From: Thermodesulfovibrio yellowstonii DSM 11347 | GTDB taxonomy: Bacteria > Nitrospirota > Thermodesulfovibrionia > Thermodesulfovibrionales > Thermodesulfovibrionaceae | Length of the DNA: 64,000 bases | Direction: 5' to 3' | Assembly: GCF_000020985.1 (NCBI RefSeq) | Contig: NC_011296.1 | Location: 248,001-312,000 of the forward strand | In this document: piece after piece, positions 20,368 to 30,949 of the stretch | Position numbering within the stretch: the first letter of the stretch is position 1 | Layout of the letters: the number at the start of each line of letters is the position of its first letter | Notes under the pieces: model-generated | What the model was told of the DNA's origin: nothing | Database searches by the model: none | What the model saw: only the letters and a program-made list of their open reading frames with translations | Program-made: the position numbers and the translations under genes

Positions 20368-21348
20368 ATGAGGAAATTTTCAGGGGTAGAAAAAGTTGCT
20401 GCTCTTCTTTCTTTAATTGGCGAAGATGCAGCAACAGAACTTTTTAAACATTTTGACCCTATTGAGCTTGCCAGAATTATTCCTATGATGTCAAGAATAA
20501 AGCTTACTCAAGAAGAAGCTGAGGCAATTCTAAATGAGTTTGCCGAAAAAGTTGGCACTGCTCCGGTCATGGTTGATGAAGAGTATATAAAAACAATACT
20601 TACAAAAGCATTTGGAGAAGAACAGGCAGCAAAGCTTATAAGCAAGATAGAAAGTGGTGCTTCTGCTTTTGATATTTTGAGGTGGCTTGATTCATCTGCG
20701 ATAGCAACAATGCTTCAGAGAGAGCATCCTCAAACTATAGCAATTATACTTGCTCATTTAGAACCTACACAGGCAGCAGAAGTTTTAAGCAAGTTTCCTG
20801 AACAGTTTAAAATAGAAATTTCTCAAAGAATTGCAAATCTTGAACAGATTTCTCCTACAATTTTGACTGAACTTGAAGACGTACTTCAGAGCCAGCTGCG
20901 TTCATATACGCAATCAAGAAGAATAGGAGGAGTAAAGACAGTTGCTGAAATACTTAATCAGATGGACAGAACAAGTGAGGAACTGATTCTTAAAAATATT
21001 GAAGAGAAAGACCCAATTTTAGCTGATGAAATTAGAAAACTTATGTTTACCTTTGAAGACCTTATCTATGTTGATGATAGAGGTATCCAGACAATTCTTA
21101 AAGAGATCTCAACTGATGACCTTGCACTTGCACTGAAAATGGCATCAGAGGAATTAAAAGAAAAGATATTTAAGAACATGTCAAGTAGAGCAGTTGAGAT
21201 TCTTAAAGAGGAAATGGAAGCAAAAGGACCTGTGAGAGTCTCAGATGTTGAGAAGGCTCAGATGAACATTGTGAGAGTCGCAAGAAAACTTGAGGAAGAG
21301 GGTAAAATTGTAGTTGGTAAAAGAGGAGGTGAAGCAATTGTTACCTGA
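20368..21348 (+). CDS. fliG: Flagellar motor switch protein FliG
   Basis: C-ring component that contacts FliF and the stator. 326 residues. The N-terminal domain begins KVAALLSLIGEDAATELFKHFD, the middle domain carries EHPQTIAIILAHL, and the C-terminal domain holds the charged torque helix (DLALALKMASEELKEKIFKNMSSRAVEILKEEME). About 38 bases without another gene separate it from fliF. The end contains the ribosome-binding site of fliH. Confidence 0.96.
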   Translation: MRKFSGVEKVAALLSLIGEDAATELFKHFDPIELARIIPMMSRIKLTQEEAEAILNEFAEKVGTAPVMVDEEYIKTILTKAFGEEQAAKLISKIESGASAFDILRWLDSSAIATMLQREHPQTIAIILAHLEPTQAAEVLSKFPEQFKIEISQRIANLEQISPTILTELEDVLQSQLRSYTQSRRIGGVKTVAEILNQMDRTSEELILKNIEEKDPILADEIRKLMFTFEDLIYVDDRGIQTILKEISTDDLALALKMASEELKEKIFKNMSSRAVEILKEEMEAKGPVRVSDVEKAQMNIVRVARKLEEEGKIVVGKRGGEAIVT

Positions 21349-21991
21349 GGATATTAAGCCTTATGTTCCTTTATCCTTTGATGAAAATAAGAAGATAGCA
21401 ATTGACAAACACGAAAATAACTTTGATGAAGACCTTATAAAAAAAGGTTATGAACAGGGGTTTAACAAGGGATATGAAGTTGGATATAATGAAGGTCTTA
21501 GTAAGGGTTATGAAGAAGGATTTAATAAGAGTCAGAAGGAGATAAAAGAAAAATCAGATGAATTTCTCAGAGCAACTCAATTTTTTAAAAACATAATAAA
21601 AGAATTATCTCTTTTTAAAGAAAAACAAATAGAATTTTTTCTTCCACAGATTTTAAAATTTGCTTTTAAAATAGCAGAAAAAATTGTAGCCACAAAGATT
21701 TCCCTTGACAGAGAAGTAACTTTTTCAATTGTCAAGGAAACTTTAAAATCTGTTCCTTTTAATGAAGACAGGATTATTATAAAGCTTAATCCAGAGGATT
21801 ATGATTTCATTGCAAACAAAATTAATGAACTTGACATTGACAAAGCAAAACTTCAAATAGAGTCTTCTCCTGATATAACAAAAGGAGGATGCTGGATTGA
21901 AACTCAATCTCAGCACATTGTATCAACAATTGAGCAGAGGCTCAAGGAGATAGAGAATGCTCTCAATTCAGTCATTTCTCAGCAAAGCTGA
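21338..21991 (+). CDS. fliH: Flagellar assembly protein FliH
   Basis: Regulator of the FliI export ATPase. The frame is open from a TTG at 21314, but GAGGAGG at 21323-21329 is correctly spaced for the TTG at 21338, giving 217 residues. The protein has a run of GYEQGFNKGYEVGYNEG-type repeats (about 45-75), the glycine-rich helix-packing repeat of FliH. An alpha-helical middle and the conserved C-terminal domain (GCWIETQSQHIVSTIEQRL) follow. It overlaps fliG by 11 bases and fliI by 35. Confidence 0.87.
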   Translation: MLPEDIKPYVPLSFDENKKIAIDKHENNFDEDLIKKGYEQGFNKGYEVGYNEGLSKGYEEGFNKSQKEIKEKSDEFLRATQFFKNIIKELSLFKEKQIEFFLPQILKFAFKIAEKIVATKISLDREVTFSIVKETLKSVPFNEDRIIIKLNPEDYDFIANKINELDIDKAKLQIESSPDITKGGCWIETQSQHIVSTIEQRLKEIENALNSVISQQS

Positions 21992-23270
21992 AGAAGTTTT
22001 GGAAGAAATAAGTCCGATTAAAATTTATGGTAAAGTAACAAAGGCTGTCGGACTTATTGTTGAGAGTGTTGGAATAGATGCAAGCATTGGAGATATTTGT
22101 GAGATTATCACTGATGAAAACAGTGTTGAAGCAGAGGTTGTTGGATTTAAAAATGGAACTATTTTGCTTTCTCCTCTTGGTGAAGTTTACGGGATAAAAG
22201 CAGGAGCAACAATTGCTGTAAAGGGAAAACAAAGTTACATCCCCTTAAATAATGATATTCTTGGAAGAATAATTGATGGAACAGGAAATCCTATTGATGG
22301 TGGAGTTTCATTAAAAGGAAAGCCCTTTCCAATATATAAGGAAGTTATAAATCCTCTTGAAAGAGAAATAATTAAAGAACCTCTTGACCTTGGCATTAGA
22401 GCAATAAATGCACTCATAACATGTGGTAAGGGACAGAAAATTGGGATTATGGCAGGAAGCGGGGTTGGTAAAAGTGTTTTACTTGGAATGATTGCGAGAT
22501 ATACTTCAGCTGATATAAATGTAATAGCACTGATTGGTGAGCGAGGCAGAGAAGTAAGAGAGTTTATTGAAAATGATCTTGCTGATGGATTAAAAAAATC
22601 AGTTGTTGTTGTTTCAACATCTGATGCTCCAGCCCTTGCACGCATTAGAGGCGCATTTTTAGCAACTGCCATAGCAGAGTATTTCAGAGAGCAAGGTAAA
22701 CATGTGCTTTTACTTATGGATTCTCTCACTCGTTTTGCAATGGCTCAGAGAGAAATAGGACTTGCAGCGGGTGAACCTCCTACAATGAAAGGATATCCTC
22801 CGAGTGTTTTTAATTTAATGCCTAAGCTTCTTGAAAGAGTCGGCGTTATAAAAAATGGTGGGTCAATAACAGGAATATACACTGTTCTTGTTGAAGGAGA
22901 TGATCTTACAGACCCTGTTGCTGATGCATCAAGAGCAATCCTTGATGGTCACATAGTTCTAAGCAGAGAACTTGCAAATAGAAACCACTATCCAGCAATT
23001 GATCCATTAAAAAGTATAAGCAGGTTGATGAAAGACATAGTAGATGATAAACATCTTAAATATGCTGGTAGACTCCTTGATATTATTGCAACTTATGCCA
23101 GATATGAAGATATTATAAATATCGGGGCATACAAAGAAGGAACAAATGCACAAGTTGATTTTGCAATTAAGATGATGGATAAAATAAACAGCTTCTTAAA
23201 ACAGGATATAAGCGAAAAGGCTGATTTTAAGGAAAGCCTTCAAAAACTTTATAGTTTGTTTGAAGATTAA
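21957..23270 (+). CDS. fliI: Flagellum-specific ATP synthase FliI
   Basis: Hexameric F1-like ATPase energising flagellar protein export. 437 residues. Walker A is MAGSGVGKS near 164-172, followed by VIALIGERGREV, Walker B LLLMDSLTRFAMAQREIGLAAGEPP, and the GSITGIYTVLVEGDDLTDPVAD segment typical of the flagellar/type III branch. Its ATG follows AGGAG and lies inside the end of fliH. Confidence 0.96.
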   Translation: MLSIQSFLSKAEEVLEEISPIKIYGKVTKAVGLIVESVGIDASIGDICEIITDENSVEAEVVGFKNGTILLSPLGEVYGIKAGATIAVKGKQSYIPLNNDILGRIIDGTGNPIDGGVSLKGKPFPIYKEVINPLEREIIKEPLDLGIRAINALITCGKGQKIGIMAGSGVGKSVLLGMIARYTSADINVIALIGERGREVREFIENDLADGLKKSVVVVSTSDAPALARIRGAFLATAIAEYFREQGKHVLLLMDSLTRFAMAQREIGLAAGEPPTMKGYPPSVFNLMPKLLERVGVIKNGGSITGIYTVLVEGDDLTDPVADASRAILDGHIVLSRELANRNHYPAIDPLKSISRLMKDIVDDKHLKYAGRLLDIIATYARYEDIINIGAYKEGTNAQVDFAIKMMDKINSFLKQDISEKADFKESLQKLYSLFED

Positions 23271-23689
23271 TGAATACAAGAACATTAAATATGATATTTA
23301 AATTAAAAGAATGGGAAGAAGAGCTTGAAAAACAGAAGTTTGCAAAAATTATGTCAGATAGGCGAAAAATAGAGATGTATATGAGAGAATTGGAAGAAAG
23401 ATTTAGTTCAGGATTTTCCTCTTGTTCTTTTTTTACCTCAGAGGAACTCACTTCAATCTATAATGAGATACAGTATCTTATTGCACAGTTAATGGAAACT
23501 GAAAAAATACTTCAGAAAATAGATGAAGAACTTGAAAAGCAGAGACAGGCATATGAGGAAGCATTTAAAGAGAAAAAGAAAATTGAACAACTTAATGATA
23601 AGCTAATTGGCAAAATTAAAAACGAAAGAGAAAAACTTGAAGAAAAAATAGCCGCTGATATTTTTACAAGTCGGATAAGGAGTGGATGA
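23270..23689 (+). CDS. fliJ: Flagellar export protein FliJ
   Basis: 139 residues, almost entirely predicted coiled coil with high Glu/Lys content. It is identified by size, composition and position directly after fliI (start overlaps the fliI stop). FliJ acts as the central stalk of the export ATPase. Sequence conservation in this family is low, so the call rests mainly on context. Confidence 0.82.
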   Translation: MNTRTLNMIFKLKEWEEELEKQKFAKIMSDRRKIEMYMRELEERFSSGFSSCSFFTSEELTSIYNEIQYLIAQLMETEKILQKIDEELEKQRQAYEEAFKEKKKIEQLNDKLIGKIKNEREKLEEKIAADIFTSRIRSG

Positions 23690-24141
23690 TGCTTAAAAGG
23701 GCAATTATTTTTTCAGTATTAATTCTTGTTTTAGGTCTGGCTGCTGGTACTTTAATTGGACAGCAGACATCAACTAAGCAGGCAACAAGTATAGAAGAAG
23801 ACAGGTTAAAAATTCTTCAGGAAGACCTATCTAAAAAGACAGAAGAATTGAAAAAACTTAAAAATGAAATTGATGCAAAAATAAAACAGCAGGAGGAACT
23901 TAAAGCACAGCTTGAAAAAGCTCAGGCAGAAAACTATCAGAGACTTGCAAAAATATATGAACAAATGCCTCCTGAAGAAGCTGCAACAAGGCTTGAAAAG
24001 CTTGATGAAGATACAGCAACTATTCTTCTGCTTGCCATAAAACCCCGTCAGGCAGCAAAAATTCTTGCTAATGTTAATCCTGAAAAAGCAGCAATTCTTT
24101 CCAAAAAAATCGTTGCTATAAAGGAAAAATCGTCCAAGTAG
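23686..24141 (+). CDS. MotE-like/FliJ-adjacent MgtE N-domain protein
   Basis: 151 residues with one N-terminal membrane helix (5-24), a coiled coil (35-90) and a compact C-terminal domain (IYEQMPPEEAATRLEKLDEDTATILLLAIKPRQAAKILANVNPEKAA) of the MgtE intracellular-N type. This arrangement matches MotE, the periplasmic chaperone for the stator protein MotC, and related proteins encoded after fliJ. Start overlaps fliJ by four bases. Confidence 0.75.
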   Translation: MMLKRAIIFSVLILVLGLAAGTLIGQQTSTKQATSIEEDRLKILQEDLSKKTEELKKLKNEIDAKIKQQEELKAQLEKAQAENYQRLAKIYEQMPPEEAATRLEKLDEDTATILLLAIKPRQAAKILANVNPEKAAILSKKIVAIKEKSSK

Positions 24142-24185
24142 GAATTTTTTTCTCTTTAGTATCTATTTTTTCTCAATAAAAAATC

Positions 24186-25292
24186 GTGAAAAATCAACAT
24201 ATCAAAACTGGCATAAAGATTGAATTACTCTTTTGCATGATATTAGTAGGAAACATTAATTTGGATGAATTAAACATAATCAAAAACCAAGTAACATCAA
24301 CAAATCAGTCTACAGGGTCTGATGATATTTTTAATGAACTTCTAAAACTTCTCTTTGAAAACAAAGATATCTCAACTGATGGCTCAACTGATAATAACTT
24401 TTTTATTTTTCCTTTTGCATCTTTCCAGAATTTCTTATTGCAGGACATTAAAAATTTTCAAGAAATTTCTCAGTCTGTAGAATTTTCTCCTGCTCTAAAA
24501 ACAACTCTTTTCAATCTTCTTAAGGAAGGACAGATAGATATCAAGGATTTGAATAATTTTTTACAAAATCTGAAGTCTAATAATGATAAATATGACATTC
24601 AAAGCTTTTTTGAGAGTGTTGATGCAAAAAGCTTTTTAAATACAGAAAACTCAAAAGAATTAGTTAATATTTTAAATTCCCAGCAAACTAAAAATGATCA
24701 AGCCACAGAGCTATTTAAATTAAATATACAACCTGACAACTCTAATCAAAATAAATCATTTCTTTTAAACATTGTTAATGAGAGCTATTCAGAGAATCAA
24801 GATATTAAGTCTAAATTTTTTAATACTGATAAAGTAGAAAAAATCCTTAATAATGACAAGCTATCATTGCAATTAAATATATTTAACAATGTTCAGTCCA
24901 AAAACAGTGAGATTAATGATGTTCAACAAAAAGTTGAACTTCCCTTTACTCAGCTTAAAGAAGTTTCAGATATAGTTTTTAAAGCTCTATCCAGTTCTCA
25001 GAAAACAATTATAGTGCAACTTGAACCACCTGAACTTGGTAAAATACTGATTAAGCTTTCTATGGATAATGCAGGTGTCAGGGCTGATATGAAGGTTGAT
25101 TATCCTCATGTAAAAGAAGCTCTTACAGGACTTATTCCAGAAATTAAAAGCAATCTTCAGTCATCAGGAGTAAAAGTTTCTGATTTTTTACTTGATTTAA
25201 CAAAAGAGCACAGAGGTTATTCTGATTCTTACAATGGACAGGGGCAAAAAAGATATAGGGGTAATGAAAAATTTATTGAATACTTTGCATAG
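24186..25292 (+). CDS. fliK: Flagellar hook-length control protein FliK
   Basis: Molecular ruler exported to set hook length. 368 residues, starting at GTG with no strong ribosome-binding site. The first 250 residues are low-complexity, Asn/Ser/Gln-rich, as is normal for the ruler part. The C-terminal switch domain is recognisable (IIVQLEPPELGKILIKLSMDNAGVRADMKVD, ending NLQSSGVKVSDFLLDL). It is followed nine bases later by flgD. Confidence 0.87.
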   Translation: MKNQHIKTGIKIELLFCMILVGNINLDELNIIKNQVTSTNQSTGSDDIFNELLKLLFENKDISTDGSTDNNFFIFPFASFQNFLLQDIKNFQEISQSVEFSPALKTTLFNLLKEGQIDIKDLNNFLQNLKSNNDKYDIQSFFESVDAKSFLNTENSKELVNILNSQQTKNDQATELFKLNIQPDNSNQNKSFLLNIVNESYSENQDIKSKFFNTDKVEKILNNDKLSLQLNIFNNVQSKNSEINDVQQKVELPFTQLKEVSDIVFKALSSSQKTIIVQLEPPELGKILIKLSMDNAGVRADMKVDYPHVKEALTGLIPEIKSNLQSSGVKVSDFLLDLTKEHRGYSDSYNGQGQKRYRGNEKFIEYFA

Positions 25293-25301
25293 GAGGTTAA
25301 A

Positions 25302-25715
25302 ATGTCAGACGTAACAACTATATTTAATAATCCACTTTATACGGTGCAAGAGAAAACAACTGCTACAGGTAACAGCCAGATAGACAAAGAAGCTTTTCTC
25401 AAACTTCTTACTGCTCAGCTAAAATATCAAGACCCATTAAATCCTATGGATAACACAGAGTTTGTTGGACAGCTTGCCATGTTTTCAGCTCTTGAACAAG
25501 TTATAAACATAAACAATACTCTGGAACAATTGGCGAATTCTCAAGTATACTCAAATGCACTGATGATTGGTTCAACAATAATCGGTAAAACTATTGTTAC
25601 TACAGATGGTACTGAATACAAAGCACAGGGAATTGCAGTAGAGGATGGGGTGCTGAAAATAAATACAGGTGAGCAATATATAAGCATGAATCAAATCAAG
25701 GAAATAAAGGCTTAG
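25302..25715 (+). CDS. flgD: Flagellar hook assembly (cap) protein FlgD
   Basis: 137 residues, a minimal FlgD. The N-terminal block DKEAFLKLLTAQLKYQDPLNPMDNTEFVGQLAMFSALEQV is diagnostic. The C-terminal Ig/Tudor-like part seen in proteobacterial FlgD is reduced to a short segment ending ISMNQIKEIK, as in YlxG-type FlgD of Gram-positives. It is between fliK and flgE with good AGGAGG sites. Confidence 0.92.
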   Translation: MSDVTTIFNNPLYTVQEKTTATGNSQIDKEAFLKLLTAQLKYQDPLNPMDNTEFVGQLAMFSALEQVININNTLEQLANSQVYSNALMIGSTIIGKTIVTTDGTEYKAQGIAVEDGVLKINTGEQYISMNQIKEIKA

Positions 25716-25726
25716 GAGGTGATACT

Positions 25727-27031
25727 GTGTTAACATCACTTTTTACTGGAATAAGTGGACTGAATGCAAATGGACTGGCACTTTCTGTCATAGGTGATAA
25801 TATTGCCAATGCAAATACAGTAGGATTTAAGGCAAGCAGGGCAAATTTTGCTGATATTCTCAGTCAGACTCTCGGTGGAGCTTCTGCAATGCAGGTAGGT
25901 AGAGGAACTATGATTATAGACATTCAGAAACTTTTTACACAGGGAACTCTTGAGACAACTTCAAATCCTCTTGACCTCGCCATAGAGGGAGATGGATTTT
26001 TTGTTGTTCAGCAACCTAATGGACCAACCTATTATACCCGCGCCGGACAGTTTAGAGTAAACAAAGATGGTTATATAGTTGACCCAAATGGATACCTCCT
26101 TCAGGCATACCAGATGGACGTTAATGGTAATGTAACTGGCGCAATAGGGAATGTTTATCTTGCTGGCTTAATGAGTGACCCATCAGCAACAGATCTTATA
26201 ACCACCCAGGTAAATTTGGATTCAAGAGAAGATACAACAACTTGGAGCTTTACATCTGGGTCAACATTACCGGTTGCTGGAACTTATAATTATTCTACAG
26301 CTATCACCATATATGATAGTCAGGGCAATCCCCATCTGGTTTATACCTATTTTTGTAAAACAGCTGCAAATACATGGGAAGCTCATGTAGTGTATAATAA
26401 TAGTGCTACAGGCACCAATTATGTTGAGGTTGATTTTGATAGTGGTACAACACAGCCTGTAACCATAGCATTTGACAGCAATGGTGCGCTTTCTGATGTT
26501 TATGTAACAACTCCTCATACTCCTCCTGATCCAACTTTTAGGCCAACAGCAGCATTAGATTTTTCAAGTTGGGGAGTCACATCGCCTCAGAATGTTGATA
26601 TAGATTTGAACAACTCAACCCAGTATGGTTCTTCAAATGCAGTTGTCTTTCAGAATCAGAATGGTTATTCTGCAGGTAATCTCATAGCTGTTACTGTTGA
26701 CCAAGATGGAGTAATTTCTGGAGTATTTACAAATGGACAGGTTAAAAAAGTTGCTCAGGTTGTGCTTGCAAAGTTTGTTGCAGCACACAATCTTACAAAG
26801 GTAGGAAATAATCTTTATCTTGAATCCTATGCATCAGGTGGTCCAACCTACGGTGCACCAGGAACTGTTGGTGTTGGCAAAGTCTATGCAAACTCTCTTG
26901 AAGCAAGTAATGTAGACCTTGCAGAGGAATTTATCCGAATGATTGCAGCACAGAGAGCTTATCAGGCAAATGTGAGAGTCATTACAACAACAGATAATAT
27001 GCTCAATGAATTGATGAATATTGTGAGATAA
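25727..27031 (+). CDS. flgE: Flagellar hook protein FlgE
   Basis: Hook subunit of 434 residues, starting at GTG after AGGAGGTG. The N-terminal helix LFTGISGLNANGLALSVIGDNIANANTVGFKASR and the C-terminal SNVDLAEEFIRMIAAQRAYQANVRVITTTDNMLNELMNI mark it as an axial protein. The internal region GDGFFVVQQPNGPTYYTRAGQF is the conserved FlgE/F/G core. It closes the operon in this window. Confidence 0.95.
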   Translation: MLTSLFTGISGLNANGLALSVIGDNIANANTVGFKASRANFADILSQTLGGASAMQVGRGTMIIDIQKLFTQGTLETTSNPLDLAIEGDGFFVVQQPNGPTYYTRAGQFRVNKDGYIVDPNGYLLQAYQMDVNGNVTGAIGNVYLAGLMSDPSATDLITTQVNLDSREDTTTWSFTSGSTLPVAGTYNYSTAITIYDSQGNPHLVYTYFCKTAANTWEAHVVYNNSATGTNYVEVDFDSGTTQPVTIAFDSNGALSDVYVTTPHTPPDPTFRPTAALDFSSWGVTSPQNVDIDLNNSTQYGSSNAVVFQNQNGYSAGNLIAVTVDQDGVISGVFTNGQVKKVAQVVLAKFVAAHNLTKVGNNLYLESYASGGPTYGAPGTVGVGKVYANSLEASNVDLAEEFIRMIAAQRAYQANVRVITTTDNMLNELMNIVR

Positions 27032-27124
27032 TTGTATTGCTATATTTTAAGGACCCATTATACTTCTCTAATCTCTATTGTGGCGTCCTGATGCGGTTCT
27101 TTTGTTGTAATTCCGAGTTTTTTA

Positions 27125-27218
27125 TGTCATCCTGAGTTTTCCACTGTGTCATTCTGAACCGAAGGTGAAGAATCTCATCCTCAACAAAAGTAGACCCATT
27201 GCTATTGCTCTGGGTGAC
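27125..27218. repeat. Degenerate GTCATTCYGA-type dispersed repeat
   Basis: Contains GTCATCCTGA (27125-27134), GTCATTCTGA (27148-27157) followed by ACCGAAGGTGAAGAATCTC, and a partner GGGTGAC at 27212-27218. It resembles the palindromic repeat in front of flgB but is decayed. It occupies most of the 226-bp gap between convergent flgE and tyrS, where it may help terminate both. Confidence 0.5.
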
Positions 27219-27257
27219 AGAAAAGTATCTATCTGGGAAGATAAAATTACAAAGTAA

Positions 27258-28472
27258 TCAGGTATGAACCTTTATCTTAATAAATCTTCTTTTGCCAATT
27301 CTTACAATATATTCTCCGGCTGTAAGCTTAATATCTGGATTTGTTATCTGCTCATCATTCACCCTTATTCCACCTTGCTTGATGAGCCTTACAGCCTCTG
27401 AAGTGCTTTTTATGATACCACTTTCTTTAAGAATTTTTGGTAGCCATACACCTTGTTTTTCTTCTTTTATTTCTACAGTTTCAATTTCCTCGGGAATCTC
27501 CCTTTTCCTGAAAAGCCTGATAAAATTCTCCCTTGCTTTTTCTGCATATTCTCTGCCATGATATCTGTTTACAATTTCAAAGGCTAAGGATTCTTTCGCA
27601 TCTCTTGGATTTATTCTGCCTTCCTTTATCCCTGTTTTAAGCTCATTAAGTTCCTCAATTGATATATGGCTTAAAAGTTCATAATATTTGAGCATTAACT
27701 CATCATTTATTGACATTAACTTCCCAAACATTTCATCAGGTGGTTCATTTATCCCAATGTAGTTTCCAAGACTTTTTGACATCTTCTGTACTCCATCAAG
27801 TCCTTCTAAAAGAGGCATAGTTATTATTACTTGCTCTTCCATTCCATACATCTTCATAAGCTGTCTTCCCATAAGAAGATTAAATTTCTGATCAGTTCCG
27901 CCGAGTTCTATGTCAGCTTTGAGATATACTGAGTCATAGGCTTGAAGAAGTGGATATAGAAATTCAAGGATTGTAATTGGTCTTCCTTCAGTAAACCTCT
28001 TTTTGAAGTCTTCTCTTTCCAGCATCCGTGCCACTGTCTCTGCACCTGCAAGTCTACACATATCAAGTGCTGTCATAGAAGCAAACCATTCACTATTGAA
28101 TCTTATATCTGTTTTTTCAGGATGAAGTATTTTAAAAACTTGTTCTTTATATGTTTCTGCATTTTTTAAAACTTCTTCTCTTGTAAGAGGTTTTCTTGTT
28201 TCTGTTTTTCCTGAAGGGTCTCCAATCATTCCTGTAAAATCCCCAATTAGAAAAATTACTTCATGCCCGAGTTCCTGAAACTGTCTCATTTTTTCAAGTA
28301 AAACTGTATGTCCAAGATGAATATCAGGAGCAGTTGGATCAAAGCCGACTTTTATTCTTAATGGTTTTTTATCTTTGTATGCTTTTTCAAGCTTCTTTTT
28401 AAGGTCTTCTTCAAGAATTATTTCAACAGTGCCTCTTTTAATTATTTCAAACTGTTTTTCAGGTGGTAACAC
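27258..28472 (-). CDS. tyrS: Tyrosyl-tRNA synthetase
   Basis: Class I aminoacyl-tRNA synthetase. 404 residues. [19 protein letters not shown] contains the HIGH-type motif (HLGH), and [12 protein letters not shown] contains the KMSKS loop near 240. The C-terminus ends in an S4 RNA-binding domain ([18 protein letters not shown]). The [11 protein letters not shown] segment belongs to the TyrRS type with the shorter insert. Upstream lies panB on the same strand, 11 bases away. Confidence 0.96.
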   Translation of the reverse strand: MLPPEKQFEIIKRGTVEIILEEDLKKKLEKAYKDKKPLRIKVGFDPTAPDIHLGHTVLLEKMRQFQELGHEVIFLIGDFTGMIGDPSGKTETRKPLTREEVLKNAETYKEQVFKILHPEKTDIRFNSEWFASMTALDMCRLAGAETVARMLEREDFKKRFTEGRPITILEFLYPLLQAYDSVYLKADIELGGTDQKFNLLMGRQLMKMYGMEEQVIITMPLLEGLDGVQKMSKSLGNYIGINEPPDEMFGKLMSINDELMLKYYELLSHISIEELNELKTGIKEGRINPRDAKESLAFEIVNRYHGREYAEKARENFIRLFRKREIPEEIETVEIKEEKQGVWLPKILKESGIIKSTSEAVRLIKQGGIRVNDEQITNPDIKLTAGEYIVRIGKRRFIKIKVHT

Positions 28473-28483
28473 AGCTTCCTCCT

Positions 28484-29278
28484 TTAAAAAGAATGCTCTT
28501 TATCAGGAAACTCTCCTTTTTCAACTTCTTCTTTGTATTTTATTATTGCCTTTAAAACATCTTCTCTCAGATTGGCATATTTTTTTACAAATTTAGGTGT
28601 AAATTTTTCAAAAAGTCCAAGAAGGTCATGAATTACAAGAACTTGTCCATCGCAGTGCACACCTGCACCAATTCCTATTGTAGGAATTTCAAGGCTTTCT
28701 GTAATCTCTTTTGCAAGTTCTGAAGGAATTACCTCAAGAACAATTGCTACTGCACCTTTATCCTGTAATCTCAAGGCGTCCTCTATTATTCTTTTTGCCT
28801 GTTCTTCTGTTTTGCCTTGAAGCCTGTATCCACCCATTCTGAGAAATGCCTGAGGAGTAAGTCCAAGATGACCTATAACTGGAATCTCAGCTTCGGTTAT
28901 TGCTTTTACATGAGATAGTATTTCTCTGCCCCCCTCAAGTTTAACAGCATGAGCACCAGCTTCTTTAATTAATCTGCCTGCATTTCTTACAGCCTCTTCA
29001 ATACTTACCTGATAGGACATAAAAGGCATATCAGCTACAACCATAGCTCTTTTTGTTGATTTGACAACTATTTTTGTATGATAGAGCATATCATCCATTG
29101 TTACCGGTAAAGTAGTTTCATTTCCTTGAACAACCATTGAAAGAGAATCTCCTACTAAAATCATGTCTATTCCAGCTTCGTCAACAAGATGGGCAAAGGG
29201 ATAGTCATAGGCAGTTAACATTGTAATTTTCTGTTTTTCTTTTTTCTTCATTAGCAAATCTGTAACTGTAAATCTCAT
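28484..29278 (-). CDS. panB: 3-methyl-2-oxobutanoate hydroxymethyltransferase
   Basis: First committed step of pantothenate synthesis: transfers a hydroxymethyl group from methylene-THF to ketoisovalerate. 264 residues. [27 protein letters not shown] and the metal-binding [14 protein letters not shown] segments are present, as are HLGLTPQ and the [21 protein letters not shown] signature. Its start overlaps the end of recJ by four bases. Confidence 0.96.
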   Translation of the reverse strand: MRFTVTDLLMKKKEKQKITMLTAYDYPFAHLVDEAGIDMILVGDSLSMVVQGNETTLPVTMDDMLYHTKIVVKSTKRAMVVADMPFMSYQVSIEEAVRNAGRLIKEAGAHAVKLEGGREILSHVKAITEAEIPVIGHLGLTPQAFLRMGGYRLQGKTEEQAKRIIEDALRLQDKGAVAIVLEVIPSELAKEITESLEIPTIGIGAGVHCDGQVLVIHDLLGLFEKFTPKFVKKYANLREDVLKAIIKYKEEVEKGEFPDKEHSF

Positions 29279-30948
29279 TTTTGTGTCCTTCTTAATGCTT
29301 TAAGCTGTAGTTGAAGACTTTTCATTCCTTCCCACTCATTAATTGATGGTGTAAATGCTGCATCAATCAGTGAGCCTTCTAAAATTTGTGCATCTCCCAT
29401 ATCAAATCCTATTGCTCCGATGGTATTTCCATTTTGTCTTAAAAACATTTTAAGATGATTATTTCCTACTTTTCTTAAATTTAACACAGTAAGTTCCTTT
29501 GCTCCAAAAAGAGGTTCCCGATTGCCCTCGCCAAAGGGTTCAAGAAGAGATATTTCTTCTGCTACCTTTTCTGTAACCTCATTCAGATTTACAGCAGCGT
29601 CAAGAAGAAGTATATTTTTATCATCCCTTACTATCTCTTGAGCAATAAGACAGAGTTTTTCTTTAAAGGCATAGAGATTATCTTTTAAAAGAGTCATTCC
29701 TGCTGCCTGCTTATGTCCCCCAAATCTTATAAGTAAATCCTTAGAAGCATTTAAAAATTCCTGTAGGTCTATCCCTGCTGGACTTCTTGCAGAACCCTTT
29801 GCCTTTTCTCCTTGAATAGATAATATGAAGGCAGGTCTATTGAATTTATCCATAAGCTTACTTGCTACTGTACCAACTACTCCAGGATGCCAATCTCCCC
29901 ATAGAACTATAACAGGCTCATCATCAAACTCCTTAGAAAGCTTCTCTTCAACTTCTGCCATTATTTTTTCTTCAGTTTTTTGCCTCATAGAATTAATCTG
30001 ATTTAACCATTTGCTCAGGCTATCAAGCTCAGATTCATCTTCAGAAATTAAAAATCTAACTACATCTCCTGCTTGGTCTATTCTGCCAGGTGCATTTATT
30101 CTTGGGATAAGACAGAAGCTTAAATGAAAACCTCTGATGGAGTTTGAATTTATTCCTGCAATATTCTTAAGCATTTTTATAGAATTTCTTACAGGAGAGT
30201 CAATCATCTCCCATCCGTGTTTAATAAGTGTTCTATTAGCATGGATAAGTGGAACCATGTCAGCATAAGTTCCCAAAGTTACAAGGTCTAAATATCCGAG
30301 TGCTTCTTCACGACTTAAAGCCATAGCAAGCATAAAGGCAACCCCAACTCCAGCAAGATAGTTGTAATAGGGCTTGCCATCAATTTTTGGATTTATTACT
30401 GCTAAAGCATGAGGAGTAACAACTTCTTCATTTAATCTCAAAGGTTCGTGGTGGTCTGTAATTATAACACCAATGCCTTCTTTATTAGCATATTCCACTG
30501 CTTCAAAATCTCTTATCCCGCAGTCAACTGTTATTATGAGTTTTGCCCCGATTTTTTTTGCTTCTTCTATGCTTCTTATACTTAATCCGTATCCATGTTG
30601 TATTCTATGTGGAATATGGTAAAAAACTTTTGCTCCCTTTTTTATGAGAATATCGTAAAGTATGGCTGTTGAGGTTAAACCATCTGCATCATAATCACCG
30701 TTAATTAAAATTTTAGTTTCTGATTTTATTGCTGCATCTATTATTTTTGTGGCTTCATAAATTCCTGTAATTTCAAAAGGATCAATATTATCTATGTTGG
30801 GATTAAGAAAGGAATATATCTCATCAATATCTTTAAGTCCTTTTGATAGTAAAACCTGTGCAGTTGGAATAGTTATATTCAGAGACTTTGATATATATTG
30901 AAGATACTCCTGATTTGTTTTTACAACAACCCATTCTGAATACTGCAT
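29275..30948 (-). CDS. recJ: Single-stranded-DNA-specific exonuclease RecJ
   Basis: 5'-3' ssDNA exonuclease of the DHH phosphoesterase family, for recombination and mismatch repair. 557 residues. Metal-binding motifs are [29 protein letters not shown] and the DHHA1 motif [14 protein letters not shown] near 400. The final OB-fold domain ([18 protein letters not shown]) is present. It begins one base after the secF stop and overlaps panB, so it is embedded in one long minus-strand transcript. Confidence 0.94.
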   Translation of the reverse strand: MQYSEWVVVKTNQEYLQYISKSLNITIPTAQVLLSKGLKDIDEIYSFLNPNIDNIDPFEITGIYEATKIIDAAIKSETKILINGDYDADGLTSTAILYDILIKKGAKVFYHIPHRIQHGYGLSIRSIEEAKKIGAKLIITVDCGIRDFEAVEYANKEGIGVIITDHHEPLRLNEEVVTPHALAVINPKIDGKPYYNYLAGVGVAFMLAMALSREEALGYLDLVTLGTYADMVPLIHANRTLIKHGWEMIDSPVRNSIKMLKNIAGINSNSIRGFHLSFCLIPRINAPGRIDQAGDVVRFLISEDESELDSLSKWLNQINSMRQKTEEKIMAEVEEKLSKEFDDEPVIVLWGDWHPGVVGTVASKLMDKFNRPAFILSIQGEKAKGSARSPAGIDLQEFLNASKDLLIRFGGHKQAAGMTLLKDNLYAFKEKLCLIAQEIVRDDKNILLLDAAVNLNEVTEKVAEEISLLEPFGEGNREPLFGAKELTVLNLRKVGNNHLKMFLRQNGNTIGAIGFDMGDAQILEGSLIDAAFTPSINEWEGMKSLQLQLKALRRTQK

Positions 30949-30949
30949 T

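Noticed and set aside
22235-22729. A 164-residue minus-strand frame inside fliI.
   Set aside because: Antisense to the FliI catalytic core; no independent start signal.
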